A stretch of 64,000 nucleotides of DNA, taken from assembly GCF_012395185.1 (NCBI RefSeq), contig NZ_JAAZTU010000026.1, positions 1 to 64,000 of the forward strand, written 5' to 3'. The position numbers were made by a program, and so were the translations under genes. Each line of letters opens with the position of its first letter. Positions within the stretch are counted from its first letter, which is position 1. Below the pieces are notes generated by a model. The model was not told where the DNA came from. It saw only the letters and a program-made list of their open reading frames with translations, and ran no database searches. Positions 1-9,630 of the stretch are shown here, piece by piece. This stretch comes from Vibrio aestuarianus. GTDB lineage: Bacteria; Pseudomonadota; Gammaproteobacteria; Enterobacterales; Vibrionaceae.

Positions 1-171
1 CAATGTGTCAGTGTTGATGATATGTTGTGTTCATGGCTGGTTCGTGTGGTTGTACGTTTTGTTTTTTCGTAATGCTACAGAAGACGCCGAGTTTGACAAT
101 CGACTTGTCGTCGGAAGAGTCAGATGAGTAAAAGAGACAGGTATAAGAGAGTAAGGAGATGATTGATAAAC

Positions 172-196
172 GAAAAAGCCTCGGAAAACCGAGGCC
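172..196 (-). terminator. Intrinsic terminator of the 222-710 gene
   Basis: A perfect 7-bp stem (178-184 pairs with 189-195) with an AAAA loop is preceded on the + strand by five A residues (173-177). These become the U tract on the minus strand. It lies about 25 bp beyond the stop codon of the leftward gene. I see no gene in the remaining bases 1-171. Confidence 0.85.
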
Positions 197-221
197 AAAC
201 CAAATCAGAGCGAAAAGAAAT

Positions 222-710
222 TTAAATCGCTTTGTAGATAACTTTGTTACCTGCCAGTTGCTCTTTAGCGACTAGGTTTTCTTCAAGCAGTTTCTTTAAT
301 GCACCGGTTGCCCAAGAAGCTGCTTTTGTATCCTCTTGGCCTGCCATAAGGCCGATAGACTTAGGATTAATGCCTTCAGCATTGCTAGCTACGATGTCTA
401 GCACTTGTTGCTGCTTTGGAGTTAACGCTACATCAACTGCTGCTTTCTTTGCCGCTGGCTTAGCCGCAGTTTGAACAATTGGTTGGGCGGTTACAGGCTT
501 TGCTGTTTTAGGCGCTGCTAGTTTTGCAACAGTCGCCTTAATGCGTTTTTGCAGCTTTGCCTGCACGTTACGCTTATGAGCAAGTCTCATCGAGTATTTC
601 TCCATTTCACTGCATTCATCGCAGTGGTCAAAATTTGAAGCGCGTTTTATACCAAAATTCTGCTGTGATTTGTAGGGTATTGCACAGATTGAACAGCAAA
701 AACGCGCCAT
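222..710 (-). CDS. Unknown protein: N-terminal Cys-pair motif, Ala/Lys/Pro linker, winged-helix-like C-terminus
   Basis: I do not recognise a named family. Seen in the sequence: C5/C6/C9 and C30/C33 form two CxxC-type pairs in the first 35 residues, which would suit a small zinc-binding fold. Residues about 60-92 are rich in Ala, Lys and Pro and look like a flexible linker. Residues about 95-162 (from LTPKQQQVLDIVA to the end) have the helix pattern of a winged helix, with a terminal hairpin NKVIYKAI. The protein is basic. A role in nucleic-acid binding is inference. The gene stands alone, with its own terminator, divergent from the next gene. Confidence 0.75.
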   Translation of the reverse strand: MARFCCSICAIPYKSQQNFGIKRASNFDHCDECSEMEKYSMRLAHKRNVQAKLQKRIKATVAKLAAPKTAKPVTAQPIVQTAAKPAAKKAAVDVALTPKQQQVLDIVASNAEGINPKSIGLMAGQEDTKAASWATGALKKLLEENLVAKEQLAGNKVIYKAI

Positions 711-834
711 AAACCGACAAGTGACTACTATTTAAACAATTAGAGACAACAGGAGTTTAGTTAAGATCGCTACCGCAACAAACACGTAAAAAGGTAGATA
801 AATCGACAAACATTACGAGGTCATCAGCAAATAC

Positions 835-1500
835 ATGCAAACGCTTCATCTCACCAACACTCAGTTTCACCTGCAATCACCCTACGTCAAATGGTGTAAC
901 TATATCTGCGTTATTATTGCCATTTTCTTGTTGGTATACGCTCCCAGTCTGACACACGCTCTATTATTCATCATATTGCTAATCAGCCTTGTTGCTATGG
1001 TTTATTTTTTGATTTTAAAAGGAAAAGTGAGCTACACCCTTACTCCTACACATTTTCAACAACACTTATTTAAAGGTGGCTGGGTAGTAAAATGGCACAA
1101 TGTTCAGCATATTGGAATTTGTAGCTATGACAACCAAGGTTGGCATCAATCACTACCGTGGATAGGTATTAAGTTAAAAGATTATGAGCCCTACCTCGAT
1201 AGTATTTGCCCAAGGATTGCGAGCGAGATTTTACTCAGTCAAAGGTCCCTACTCTACTTAGGTGCAAAGCAAAAAGGACAGGAAACTCGCTTTGAAGAGA
1301 TGGTACTTGATTCAGCCATATTTACCGCAAGTGGTGGTAAAAGTTATCAAGGATTATTGGCTATGCTCGCTAATCGCATGCGTTATCAGCGACAATATTT
1401 TGATTATGATATTTTTATTTCAGTACAAGATCTTGAGCGAGATGCAGAAAGCTTTGTGGGATTAGCTCGGCGTTACCTTGCAGCAGCCGAGCCAGAGTAG
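835..1500 (+). CDS. DUF2982 family membrane protein
   Basis: 221 residues. Two hydrophobic segments (about 22-37 and 40-60) place the N-terminus in the inner membrane, followed by a soluble domain of about 155 residues. The pattern and length fit the DUF2982 proteins of Vibrio and Shewanella as I remember them; no function is established. There is a weak ACGAGG about 12 bases before the ATG, so the start is not certain. It converges on the MBL-fold hydrolase gene with only 37 bp between the stop codons. No catalytic motif is visible. Confidence 0.75.
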   Translation: MQTLHLTNTQFHLQSPYVKWCNYICVIIAIFLLVYAPSLTHALLFIILLISLVAMVYFLILKGKVSYTLTPTHFQQHLFKGGWVVKWHNVQHIGICSYDNQGWHQSLPWIGIKLKDYEPYLDSICPRIASEILLSQRSLLYLGAKQKGQETRFEEMVLDSAIFTASGGKSYQGLLAMLANRMRYQRQYFDYDIFISVQDLERDAESFVGLARRYLAAAEPE

Positions 1501-1537
1501 ACGTCAAAACAATTAGGCCATGTGATAGCTAGCCACG

Positions 1538-2194
1538 TTAATATAAAGGCATCTCATCAGCGACAAACGGATTACTTGCTCGCTCTCGGCCGAATGTCGA
1601 TTGTGGACCGTGACCAGGCACAAAAGTGACATCATTGCCTAAAGGCCATAATTTCGTCTTAATAGAGTCGATAAGGGTATTAAAATCACCTTGTGGAAAA
1701 TCAGTACGGCCAATACTGCCGTTAAATAGCACATCGCCGACAAAAGCTAACTTAGCTTCTTGGCTAAACAAAACCACATGGCCAGGAGTATGGCCTGGTG
1801 TATGTAATACTTGCAGAACTTGATGACCAAATTTAACTTCATCGCCATCAGCTAACCATTGGTGGGGCTCAAACGCCTCAGTCAAAGGAAAACCAAACAT
1901 CTGGCTTTGCCCTTCTAGTCCTTGCAACCAAAAATTATCAGCTTTATGCGGGCCAATAATTTCAATGCCGCCTAACTCTGCCGCCAGTGGTTCGGTACCA
2001 CCAACATGATCTAAATGACCATGCGTCAATACCAAGTTCACCACTTTCACGCCCAGTTCTTTAATTAACATCGCGAGCTGTTTTACATCACCACCGGGAT
2101 CAACCACTACACCTTCCATCGTTTCATCACACCAAACAATGGAGCAGTTTTGAGAAAATGACGTGACAGGAACCACTTGATACTTTAATGACAT
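1538..2194 (-). CDS. gloC: MBL-fold hydrolase, glyoxalase II-like (YcbL/GloC)
   Basis: 218 residues with the full metallo-beta-lactamase metal set: HxHxDH at residues 58-63 (THGHLDH), then HTPGHTPGH, FVGDVLF and a C-terminal PGHGP. The short length without a separate C-terminal helical domain fits the YcbL/GloC group of type II glyoxalases, which hydrolyse S-lactoylglutathione in the cytoplasm. It is downstream of mepK and ldtD homologues on the same strand, the ycbB-ycbK-ycbL order known from enterobacteria. The exact substrate here is inferred from the family. Confidence 0.85.
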   Translation of the reverse strand: MSLKYQVVPVTSFSQNCSIVWCDETMEGVVVDPGGDVKQLAMLIKELGVKVVNLVLTHGHLDHVGGTEPLAAELGGIEIIGPHKADNFWLQGLEGQSQMFGFPLTEAFEPHQWLADGDEVKFGHQVLQVLHTPGHTPGHVVLFSQEAKLAFVGDVLFNGSIGRTDFPQGDFNTLIDSIKTKLWPLGNDVTFVPGHGPQSTFGRERASNPFVADEMPLY

Positions 2195-2271
2195 AGGAAA
2201 ACCTTATTCGAATCCGAAATTGCTCGAACTATGACATTGAGATTGTAATTTGACAAGTCACTGACAAGCCT

Positions 2272-2811
2272 TCACGACCAGTGACGCACGGGGCCTGTGT
2301 CGATATGAACAAAGTCACTGCTTGGATAATAGCCAACACCACCAGCTCCAAGCTCAATAGCCGCTTCACGAACTTGACTAAGTTGAACACCATCTAAACG
2401 AAAATCGATAGCCTGACCCAGCATATGATAACTTTTCTTCGCCACACCAGAAGAGTTGCCACGCAGCATCTCATTGGTTGCAGGAGAACGATAACCCGAA
2501 ATGATCTGCACTTCAGTTTGCGTTCCGATTAAGTTTTGAATTTGGGAGATTTGATCAAACAGATTCTTGTCCATCGGGTGAACTTCGTTACGACGGAAAT
2601 CACGGCAAATGTGGTTCAGTCGTTGCAGTTCAGAATGGACATATTTCACGCCGTTAAAGTAACACGTTTCAAGCGTTTCACCTGTGTGTAAATTATTCAT
2701 CGCCAAAACACGCGAAGCATCTGGATAAGAAGCCAATACCATTTTCGGTGCACAAGCTGTAATCACTAATCCACTACCGGCTAATTTTATAAAATCTCGG
2801 CGAGAAACCAT
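2272..2811 (-). CDS. mepK: Murein endopeptidase MepK (YcbK, M15-like)
   Basis: About 179 residues from the chosen ATG. The N-terminus reads VSRRDFIKLAGSG, a twin-arginine signal followed by a hydrophobic stretch, so export by Tat is likely. The domain has the M15/DUF882 zinc motifs SGYRSP, YHMLGQAIDF and FVHIDTGP(V)RHW. In E. coli, MepK cleaves 3-3 (LD) cross-links in peptidoglycan. The reading frame opens as far as 2847, but homologues start near the RR motif. A GTG at 2817 has a better-placed AAGG and is an alternative. It lies downstream of the LD-transpeptidase gene that makes such links. Confidence 0.87.
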   Translation of the reverse strand: MVSRRDFIKLAGSGLVITACAPKMVLASYPDASRVLAMNNLHTGETLETCYFNGVKYVHSELQRLNHICRDFRRNEVHPMDKNLFDQISQIQNLIGTQTEVQIISGYRSPATNEMLRGNSSGVAKKSYHMLGQAIDFRLDGVQLSQVREAAIELGAGGVGYYPSSDFVHIDTGPVRHWS

Positions 2812-3031
2812 CACCACATTTACCTTCACAATAGGTTTTATTATCAACGGGCTCGAACACTACCGAACTCTATTGTGAAGATCAAATGCATAAACTGTGC
2901 TAGAAACGAACAAACCTAACACAAAAACTGCTTAGTTATTGAACAAAAAAGAAAACCTGCCTAAGTCATTTTTTGGTAAATTTCCTCACTAGTATTCAAA
3001 TTTTAGAACCAGGTGGCAGTTAATGGTCTAC

Positions 3032-4585
3032 TCAGCCATTACGGTAACTGAAAGTATCATAATGGTAAATGTCATCACGGTAGTGCAGCTCACCACCTTC
3101 ATACCACACCGTTTGATAGATAATATGGACGGGAATACGTTTTTTAAGTGGAATCGCCGCATTAGTTAACCCGTCTTTATCCACTAACTGCTTTTCACTG
3201 ATACCTTGTGTTTCCAAAAGCATCGATGCGAACTTATCTGCATTTTGCACCCTTACGCAGCCAGAACTGAACGCCCTCGAAGGGTTATTAAACAAAGACT
3301 TACTCGGTGTGTCATGCAAATAAATGGCACGCCGATTCGGTGTATTGAATTTATACAGACCCAAAGCATTACTTTGCCCCGCTTGCTGCCGCATACGGTA
3401 AGGGAAAGCTGCTGGGTTAACTGTCGACCAATTGATACTATTTGGATCAATCAGTTCCTCGGAACGCCAACTACTGACAATATCTATATTATGGCGAGCT
3501 AGATAACTACTGTCCTTTTTGACCATCGGCAAAATATCTTCAACCATGATCTTATAGGGCACATTCCAAGTTGGATTCAAAATTAATGAGTCCAGTTTAG
3601 TGATCATTAAAGGAGTCTTACGCGAAGAACGCCCTACCACCACCTTTGATTGGAAGACTTCTTGGCCCAAATGCCAATAACGCATATCAAAACTAGGAAC
3701 ATTGACAACGATCAGTGTGTCATTCGCTTCTGGCCACAGACGCATCCGCTCAGCATTGAGGGCAAGCATCGATAGACGATCAGACAGAGAGAAATTAAGC
3801 CATTTTATCGTTTCAGGGCCAATAATACCGTCAGCTTGTAAACCATGCATGGTCTGAAATTCTTTAACTGGCTTAACTAAACTATTGTCATACCAAGTGA
3901 CATTGTCACGGACAGAGGTCACATCAATATTGACCAGCGACAAACGCTCAATGAGCGCGAATCGGTGTGATAACTTATCACCCAGTTTTTTTAACCCTCG
4001 CTGCTGGTATAAAGAAACCTCGGCCTTTTCCGTACTCAGCAGGAAATCATAAGCATGCAGCAATTGGTCATAAGTTGGGTTTTTGGGCGTATAGAGATTG
4101 AGTAGATCAATGATACCTTGCACTTCAACCGCCACATGCAAAGCAAATAATGCATCTTGACTGGGTGGTGCTAATAGTTGATTAAGCTTCGATTCAAAGA
4201 ACCATGCCATTCCAATTTTAGGTGCCTGCTCTGCGTAACTCAGATACAGAAGCAGAGTATCGGTCGCAAGCAGATCATATTCAAACATCGAATTACGTTC
4301 ACGATAAGCCTGCATTTGATTTAATTGACGGATAAACAGCGGGCTAAAGCCCGCACGTCGGATCACATCAAGTTGATATTCGAATTGATTAATGACCTGA
4401 TTATCAAACCAAATTAACTGATCGTTATTCTCTTGATAGACGCGTTCTAACAAATGTGGATATTGAATCAATGATTCAAGTTCGCTGCCCGGTTTTATCC
4501 AACCTAATTGCTCAAACCTTTCCATAGCAGAAAGCGAAAAGCTGCTAACTATTAATAATAACGCCAATGCGGTGCCTTTTATCAT
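3032..4585 (-). CDS. ldtD: L,D-transpeptidase, YcbB/LdtD family
   Basis: 517 residues, shorter than the roughly 615 of E. coli LdtD. There is an N-terminal signal peptide (ALALLLIVSSFSLSA). A peptidoglycan-binding segment lies near residues 235-265 (KEFQTMHGLQADGIIGPETIKWLN). The YkuD catalytic domain has HDTP near residue 424 and SSGCVR with the nucleophile Cys near 443. The enzyme makes 3-3 cross-links between meso-DAP residues in the periplasm. The neighbour mepK would cut the same bond. The shorter length suggests a trimmed N-terminal or capping region. Confidence 0.9.
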   Translation of the reverse strand: MIKGTALALLLIVSSFSLSAMERFEQLGWIKPGSELESLIQYPHLLERVYQENNDQLIWFDNQVINQFEYQLDVIRRAGFSPLFIRQLNQMQAYRERNSMFEYDLLATDTLLLYLSYAEQAPKIGMAWFFESKLNQLLAPPSQDALFALHVAVEVQGIIDLLNLYTPKNPTYDQLLHAYDFLLSTEKAEVSLYQQRGLKKLGDKLSHRFALIERLSLVNIDVTSVRDNVTWYDNSLVKPVKEFQTMHGLQADGIIGPETIKWLNFSLSDRLSMLALNAERMRLWPEANDTLIVVNVPSFDMRYWHLGQEVFQSKVVVGRSSRKTPLMITKLDSLILNPTWNVPYKIMVEDILPMVKKDSSYLARHNIDIVSSWRSEELIDPNSINWSTVNPAAFPYRMRQQAGQSNALGLYKFNTPNRRAIYLHDTPSKSLFNNPSRAFSSGCVRVQNADKFASMLLETQGISEKQLVDKDGLTNAAIPLKKRIPVHIIYQTVWYEGGELHYRDDIYHYDTFSYRNG

Positions 4586-4674
4586 ACTGAAACATCCAAC
4601 TCATCCTGCATTGAATTTAGTATGGCAAAAGAACGCGTCTTGCGCGAAGTGTTGTGATTTAAATATTCAACTAA

Positions 4675-5751
4675 TTAAATCACAGCAGACCAGTGGTTGT
4701 CCCAAAGAACATTACAATGAACACGTACCTCAGACTCGGGATAACGGCACTTAACCACTAACCCAGCCCCTGAACTGATTTGGAATTGATCATTATTGAC
4801 AACAACGCCAGAAGCATCTGGCAAAGAAGATAATTCGACTAACTCCAAGCTATCCTTTGACCAAATCCCATAACAGTTACCTCGGGGCGAAGTCGCTAAA
4901 ATCCATTGTTCCGTCGCGGCAATACTAGCGATATAGTGATTAAACCTTGCCCACTGTTCTGGTTCTGCTTGCAGAGGCAATAATTCACCGCCTTGAGTAT
5001 GCATCGCTAGCAGCGAAGGGAATTCATCTACTTGCCCCCGATATTGTTGCCCACATAGAACGGTTTGCCCGCCATCATGCGCGAGGTGGCGAATACTCAG
5101 ATGTCGGTCACTCAAAGTACGCTGCTCAACAATATGACCTTGTTCTGAAAGGTAGGTCAAACTCGGCATCATACTCTCTATATTAAGCGGGGTTCGGCCA
5201 TCAGTATGAACGCCTCCCACCCCAATCGCTAACCGGTTATCGGGCATGACGATGACTTCATGAGGACCAATACCAAACCCGCTAAACTCGGCGACTTTTT
5301 GGTATTGGTGGTGAACATCATACACACCGATAATGCCACGACTGGTTGATCTTTCGCCCTCAGTGGCATACAACCACGCACCATCATTGGAATAAACCCC
5401 ATGCCCATAAAAAAACCTTGTACGCATAGCTGGTTGCAATTTAATTACTTCGCCAGTTTGATAGTTAAACGCCATAAAAAACTCACCTGGACGGCGAGCA
5501 AATGCAACAGCGTGTGGTAATTGACGGTGAATCGCAACACCATGACCACGAGCAGGTAAAGGCAAGGTTCGAATCGCTTGCCCTTTGGAATCGGCTACTA
5601 CCGCCTGAAATTGAGCCCTGTTATGAATGGCGCAGCCAATTAAAGCGGGGGAATTTTGTTGAATCGTAGCACATCCAAAAGGTAACACAGGTGCGGCAGC
5701 GCCAAACAATGCCGCTTTTAAAAGGGTTCTCCTTGTTTGATCAGTCACCAT
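4675..5751 (-). CDS. DUF1513 family exported protein (probable beta-propeller)
   Basis: 358 residues. The N-terminus DQTRRTLLKAALFG is a twin-arginine signal, and PFGC at its end could be a lipobox, so a Tat-exported lipoprotein is possible. The body has repeated blade-like strands (for example HGVAIHRQLPHAVAFARRPG) typical of a propeller. The start overlaps the end of the upstream imelysin gene by 11 bp, indicating translational coupling. It is last in the imelysin/DUF1111/imelysin/DUF1513 operon, an arrangement linked to iron acquisition. No enzymatic residues can be named. Confidence 0.85.
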   Translation of the reverse strand: MVTDQTRRTLLKAALFGAAAPVLPFGCATIQQNSPALIGCAIHNRAQFQAVVADSKGQAIRTLPLPARGHGVAIHRQLPHAVAFARRPGEFFMAFNYQTGEVIKLQPAMRTRFFYGHGVYSNDGAWLYATEGERSTSRGIIGVYDVHHQYQKVAEFSGFGIGPHEVIVMPDNRLAIGVGGVHTDGRTPLNIESMMPSLTYLSEQGHIVEQRTLSDRHLSIRHLAHDGGQTVLCGQQYRGQVDEFPSLLAMHTQGGELLPLQAEPEQWARFNHYIASIAATEQWILATSPRGNCYGIWSKDSLELVELSSLPDASGVVVNNDQFQISSGAGLVVKCRYPESEVRVHCNVLWDNHWSAVI

Positions 5752-6793
5752 CAGTTGCGTTAAATCCTATTGTGATACCTAATTCCACTGCGACTTCATC
5801 GTGCAGCAAATAATTGAGTTGCTCAAACTTATTGTATTGAGAAAGCACCTTTCGGTACCCTTCTTTATTTTGTAATAAATCAAACAAACTTGGCTCGGCT
5901 GGCCAGGTTAACAGCATCAAGGCAAAGTGGTTCTGCACGCGGTCAGCAAGGTCATTCAACCCTTTATCTCGCAGTAAAAAATTCAACCCTCCATCAGCTA
6001 AATATAACCTCTGCATTGCTTCAACATTGGCTTTCAGGTTGTTCATCGACACCTTTGCTCGCCATGACTCAGCGAAATAAGGACGCGGTTGTCCAATATT
6101 GGCTAACGGACGACTGAGCTTTTTCATACTGTAATCGAGTTGATTTGATAGTAGAGCAATGTATTCCGCTTCCCACGCCATGGCATCTAACGCTGTCCAC
6201 GGATTAACATTCCATTGCGTGGCGATAAATTGTGCTTTGGTTGCTAAATTTTGGCTAATCGCTTGTGCAGCCTCACAAACCTGATGGATATTTTCTGATG
6301 AGTTGGTGGCGTTCAATAAAGGTGAATATTCATCGTAAAGTAACCATTCAATAGCACCAATTCCTTGCACGGTAACGCTTTGCGAAGCAATATCTTGCTC
6401 TGTCCATAAGGTACCTGATTTGACCAAGAGGTTCATTTTGCGCCCCGTGGTATCTTTTTTATCTGGCCAAAATTGAACATTCCAACTCTGTTCTAACGCT
6501 TTTGCTGGGCCACGTTCTTGCCCTTGAAGAGCCATCCAAGCTAGCGTCGTTTGTTGCCACTGGTTCTTTACTCCATCCAAACCGGTGTTAGGTGACCGAC
6601 AATACTGCTCAAATCCCAACACTAATTGCTCAGCTTGCTGCGCGAAATGCTGAGCGGCAGCAAACTCAATTCGATAAACGCCTTGACTTATGTGTTGCGT
6701 TGATTGCATAGCATTGACGGTTTCTAGTTGTGAAGATTGGCAAGCGGTTAACAGCAACATGCTCAACGCTGAAAATGCGATTGAAATTTTCAT
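5741..6793 (-). CDS. Imelysin-family lipoprotein (second copy)
   Basis: 350 residues. The signal peptide ends in LLLTAC, a lipobox, so the protein is probably membrane-anchored in the periplasm. It is all-helical in pattern and matches the imelysin/IrpA superfamily. The characteristic GxHxxE site reads GIGAIEWLLY here: the His is replaced by Gly while the Glu remains. The first copy upstream keeps the His. Nine bp separate it from the DUF1111 gene, so it is in the same transcript. Loss of the His may mean altered or absent metal binding; this is inference. Confidence 0.85.
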   Translation of the reverse strand: MKISIAFSALSMLLLTACQSSQLETVNAMQSTQHISQGVYRIEFAAAQHFAQQAEQLVLGFEQYCRSPNTGLDGVKNQWQQTTLAWMALQGQERGPAKALEQSWNVQFWPDKKDTTGRKMNLLVKSGTLWTEQDIASQSVTVQGIGAIEWLLYDEYSPLLNATNSSENIHQVCEAAQAISQNLATKAQFIATQWNVNPWTALDAMAWEAEYIALLSNQLDYSMKKLSRPLANIGQPRPYFAESWRAKVSMNNLKANVEAMQRLYLADGGLNFLLRDKGLNDLADRVQNHFALMLLTWPAEPSLFDLLQNKEGYRKVLSQYNKFEQLNYLLHDEVAVELGITIGFNATDGD

Positions 6794-6801
6794 GGCTTCC
6801 C

Positions 6802-8184
6802 CTACAAAGAGTTCAAAAAGGCAATTAACGCTTCACGCTCAGCCACATTGAGTTTCAATACTTGCTGTTGCGCGCTTTGTGCTTCGCCGCCATGCCATAA
6901 GATAGCTTCCATCAAGTTACGCGCACGACCATCATGCAGAAAATAAGTATGGCTACTTACTTCTTGGGTATAGCCAATTCCCCATAAAGGTGGGGTTCGC
7001 CACTCTTGACCATTTGCTAGAGCTTCTGGACGGTTATCTGCTAACCCTTCCCCCATGTCGTGTAGTAGCAAGTCGCTATAAGGCGCGATTTTTTGGTTGG
7101 ACAACGTGGGGCGATCGACCACTTTGGCTGTTTTCATGCTCGTTCGATGGCAGCTTTCACAGCCAGCTTGCTTAAACAGGGACTGACCCATTTTTACCTG
7201 AGGATCATCCACATTACGTCGCACAGGAACGGCTAAATGTTGAGAATAGAATTCAACAAAATCAAGAATATTATCACTAACCTCTGGATCTCCACCGTTG
7301 GGTAATGATTGGCACAGTGTCTGTGTATCGGTGCAATTTTCTTTGGGAAATAAGCGACTGGTTAGCCCAAGATCGCCATTAAACGCGGCAGCATTTTGCT
7401 GCATTAGCGTTGGTTGACCCGCTTTCCAGCCAAAACGCCCTAATGCGAAACGTTGTTTTTCCACATCCCATACACGGTTTACTTTGCCCGAAATACCATC
7501 GCCATCGATGTCATCAGGGTCGGCCATTGCCAGTAACGTCTCGTCGGCAATACTTTCCAATAAACCCAAACCAATCATTGGTGGAGCAACACGTGCAGAA
7601 AACTGAGTATCAGGGTGCATCTCACCATACGCTAGCTCGGTAATTTTTAAATTTGGCTTACGTAGCATCACATGAGTGCCATCGACAAAAGTTACCGCAA
7701 ATTCTTGGTACTTGATGTCTATTTTTCCTTCTGCTTTTTGGTCTGGAAGCGCAAAATCCTGTAACTGCCCGCCATAGATAGGCTCTGGGATCACGCCTTC
7801 TTTTTCATAAATGGCTTTATGTTGCTCCGTGACCGCAGGAATACTCAAACGCACCAACATTGAAACCGCATGAGTATCGTTTTTCTCTGGAGGATGACCT
7901 CGTCCATCTTTAATATGGCAATTCTGGCAGCCATTGGTGTTAAACAACGGCCCTAGGCCATCTCTGGCATCGGTAGAAGAAGGCGCAGGAACCCAAGGAT
8001 TACGAAAAAAGCTGTTACCGACGCTAAAATCAAGGCGCTTACTCATTGGCAAATTCGCCGCTGGTAATGAATAGGCATTCGGCCCAGTTTTGGTCGTACT
8101 GGTCTCGCCACCAGATTTCACTTCGTCGGCTAAGCCTGGCAATGCAAGTAAACTCAATAGTGCGGCTGTGAAAACTAATTTCAT
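6802..8184 (-). CDS. Di-heme c-type cytochrome, DUF1111 family (putative thiol oxidoreductase)
   Basis: 460 residues with a signal peptide (MKLVFTAALLSLLALPGLA). Two CxxCH heme-attachment motifs are visible: CQNCH at residues 86-90 and CESCH in the C-terminal half. The C-terminal motif RTPPLWGIGYTQ and HDGRARNLMEAILWHGGEA are typical of DUF1111/di-heme oxidoreductase proteins. It is periplasmic and sits between two imelysin genes. In such operons the cytochrome is thought to supply redox chemistry for iron uptake; the reaction is unproven. Confidence 0.88.
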   Translation of the reverse strand: MKLVFTAALLSLLALPGLADEVKSGGETSTTKTGPNAYSLPAANLPMSKRLDFSVGNSFFRNPWVPAPSSTDARDGLGPLFNTNGCQNCHIKDGRGHPPEKNDTHAVSMLVRLSIPAVTEQHKAIYEKEGVIPEPIYGGQLQDFALPDQKAEGKIDIKYQEFAVTFVDGTHVMLRKPNLKITELAYGEMHPDTQFSARVAPPMIGLGLLESIADETLLAMADPDDIDGDGISGKVNRVWDVEKQRFALGRFGWKAGQPTLMQQNAAAFNGDLGLTSRLFPKENCTDTQTLCQSLPNGGDPEVSDNILDFVEFYSQHLAVPVRRNVDDPQVKMGQSLFKQAGCESCHRTSMKTAKVVDRPTLSNQKIAPYSDLLLHDMGEGLADNRPEALANGQEWRTPPLWGIGYTQEVSSHTYFLHDGRARNLMEAILWHGGEAQSAQQQVLKLNVAEREALIAFLNSL

Positions 8185-8264
8185 TCCGTCATTCTCAATA
8201 ATTATCGTTTCAGTGTAAAAGAGGAAAAGGGCTCATCTGAGCCCTTATTTGCTGCTATTTATTG

Positions 8265-9527
8265 TTAAAATTCGTGGTCGGCTGTATCAGGGTTGAGGTT
8301 ATCGATACCAATCACTAACGCGGCTCGTTCAATGGAGGCAGTTTGCGCCACGAGCGCCATGATCGCGCCATTTACAACGGCGTTACCCTGTGGGTTATCA
8401 GTTGCAATCAGTTGGTCAAAATGTTGGTCATTTTTCTCAGCCGAAGTGACTAGCTTGCCCACTTCAGCTCGGGCGCTATCAAATTGCTTTTGAATCTCTT
8501 TGGCCGCTTGAGCGTCTTTTTGAGCAACAAGGTCGTGAATACTTGCACCCGTTAACAACGTACCGTCATGACGTTTGTAAATACCCGTATAAACGTTATA
8601 AATACCTTGCTCGTTATAATAGTGAGAGTTATGTGTGTTGTCCGAAAAACAGTCATGCTCATCTTCTGTCGAGTTCGCTTCCAACGCGACTTTCATCCGC
8701 TCACCCGCCAGTTCACCAAGTGACAGCGATCCCATACCGAACATCATTTTTCGCAAACCATTGTCTGATGATTCATTGAGTAATTGCTGACGGTAGTTGG
8801 CTTTTTCATCCGCTGACCACTGTTTTTCCATCCATTCTAAATCTTGAACCAACAATTGAGCCGCTGCCTTTAGGTACTGACCACGACGATCACAGTGGTC
8901 ATTAGTACACTCATTACCTACAACAAAATCTGTATAAGCACGAGCGCCCGCCCCTACATTAGTGCCATTTAAGTCTTGTCCCCACAGCAAGAATTCAATT
9001 GCGTGGTAACCTGAAGCTACGTTTGCCTCTGAACCACCGACTTCGTTTAAGCTAGCAATCAATTCTGGTGTGATGGTCGAGACGTCAATTGTGTTAGCGC
9101 CAATTTTTAAGGTTTGATTAGCGATAATGTTTGCGCTCGCTCCTTCATTACCCAACTCATATTGATAGTCGGCTGCAACGTAATCGATTAACCCTTCGTC
9201 TAACGGCCAAGCATTCAATTGTCCTTCCCAGTCATCAACTACAGAATTACCAAAACGAAAAACTTCAGACTGCTGGTAAGGCACGCGAGATACAATCCAT
9301 GCTTGTTTGACATCATCTAATTTTGCCGCAGAAGGCGCAGCGAGGAATTGATCAATAGATTTTTCTAATGATTGAGCTGTCGTAAGAGAATCGGCAAAAA
9401 CTGCATGGGCAATATTGGCATAATGTTCAACCACCTGCTCTTTTGTTACGGCAGCTGCAAAAGATGCACTACTTGCCATAGCAAGTGAGACAGCAATAGA
9501 TTGAGACAGAAGTGTGTTAACTTTCAT
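8265..9527 (-). CDS. irpA: Imelysin-family iron-regulated protein (IrpA-like), operon leader
   Basis: 420 residues from the chosen ATG. The frame is open to 9548, but the Met at 9527 gives a clean signal peptide (MKVNTLLSQSIAVSLA..ASFAAA) and has AAGGA seven bases upstream. The imelysin motif is intact: GYHAIEFLLWGQDLNG contains GxHxxE. A second conserved block is FGMGSLSLGELAGERM. It is the first gene of a four-gene operon and has a Fur-like box about 40 bp upstream. The protein is expected in the periplasm, binding iron or an iron complex; the ligand is not known. Confidence 0.88.
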   Translation of the reverse strand: MKVNTLLSQSIAVSLAMASSASFAAAVTKEQVVEHYANIAHAVFADSLTTAQSLEKSIDQFLAAPSAAKLDDVKQAWIVSRVPYQQSEVFRFGNSVVDDWEGQLNAWPLDEGLIDYVAADYQYELGNEGASANIIANQTLKIGANTIDVSTITPELIASLNEVGGSEANVASGYHAIEFLLWGQDLNGTNVGAGARAYTDFVVGNECTNDHCDRRGQYLKAAAQLLVQDLEWMEKQWSADEKANYRQQLLNESSDNGLRKMMFGMGSLSLGELAGERMKVALEANSTEDEHDCFSDNTHNSHYYNEQGIYNVYTGIYKRHDGTLLTGASIHDLVAQKDAQAAKEIQKQFDSARAEVGKLVTSAEKNDQHFDQLIATDNPQGNAVVNGAIMALVAQTASIERAALVIGIDNLNPDTADHEF

Positions 9528-9565
9528 GAAAGCGTCCTTGTTGAGCAAAATTAATTATTAGTAGT

Positions 9566-9584
9566 GCTAATTATTATCATTTGC
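9566..9584 (-). promoter_or_regulatory. Fur-like box of the imelysin operon
   Basis: Read on the minus strand this is GCAAATGATAATAATTAGC, close to the Fur consensus half AATGATAAT followed by an ATTA half-site. It lies about 40 bp before the irpA-like start codon, where Fur would block the promoter under iron-replete conditions. Confidence 0.7.
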
Positions 9585-9630
9585 ACTTTGATTGCCGATA
9601 ATACAAATTTACATTTTTTTTGCAAGGCAT

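Noticed and set aside
2205..2225. TTCGAATCC, resembling a tRNA T-loop
   Set aside because: No acceptor, D or anticodon stem can be built around it.
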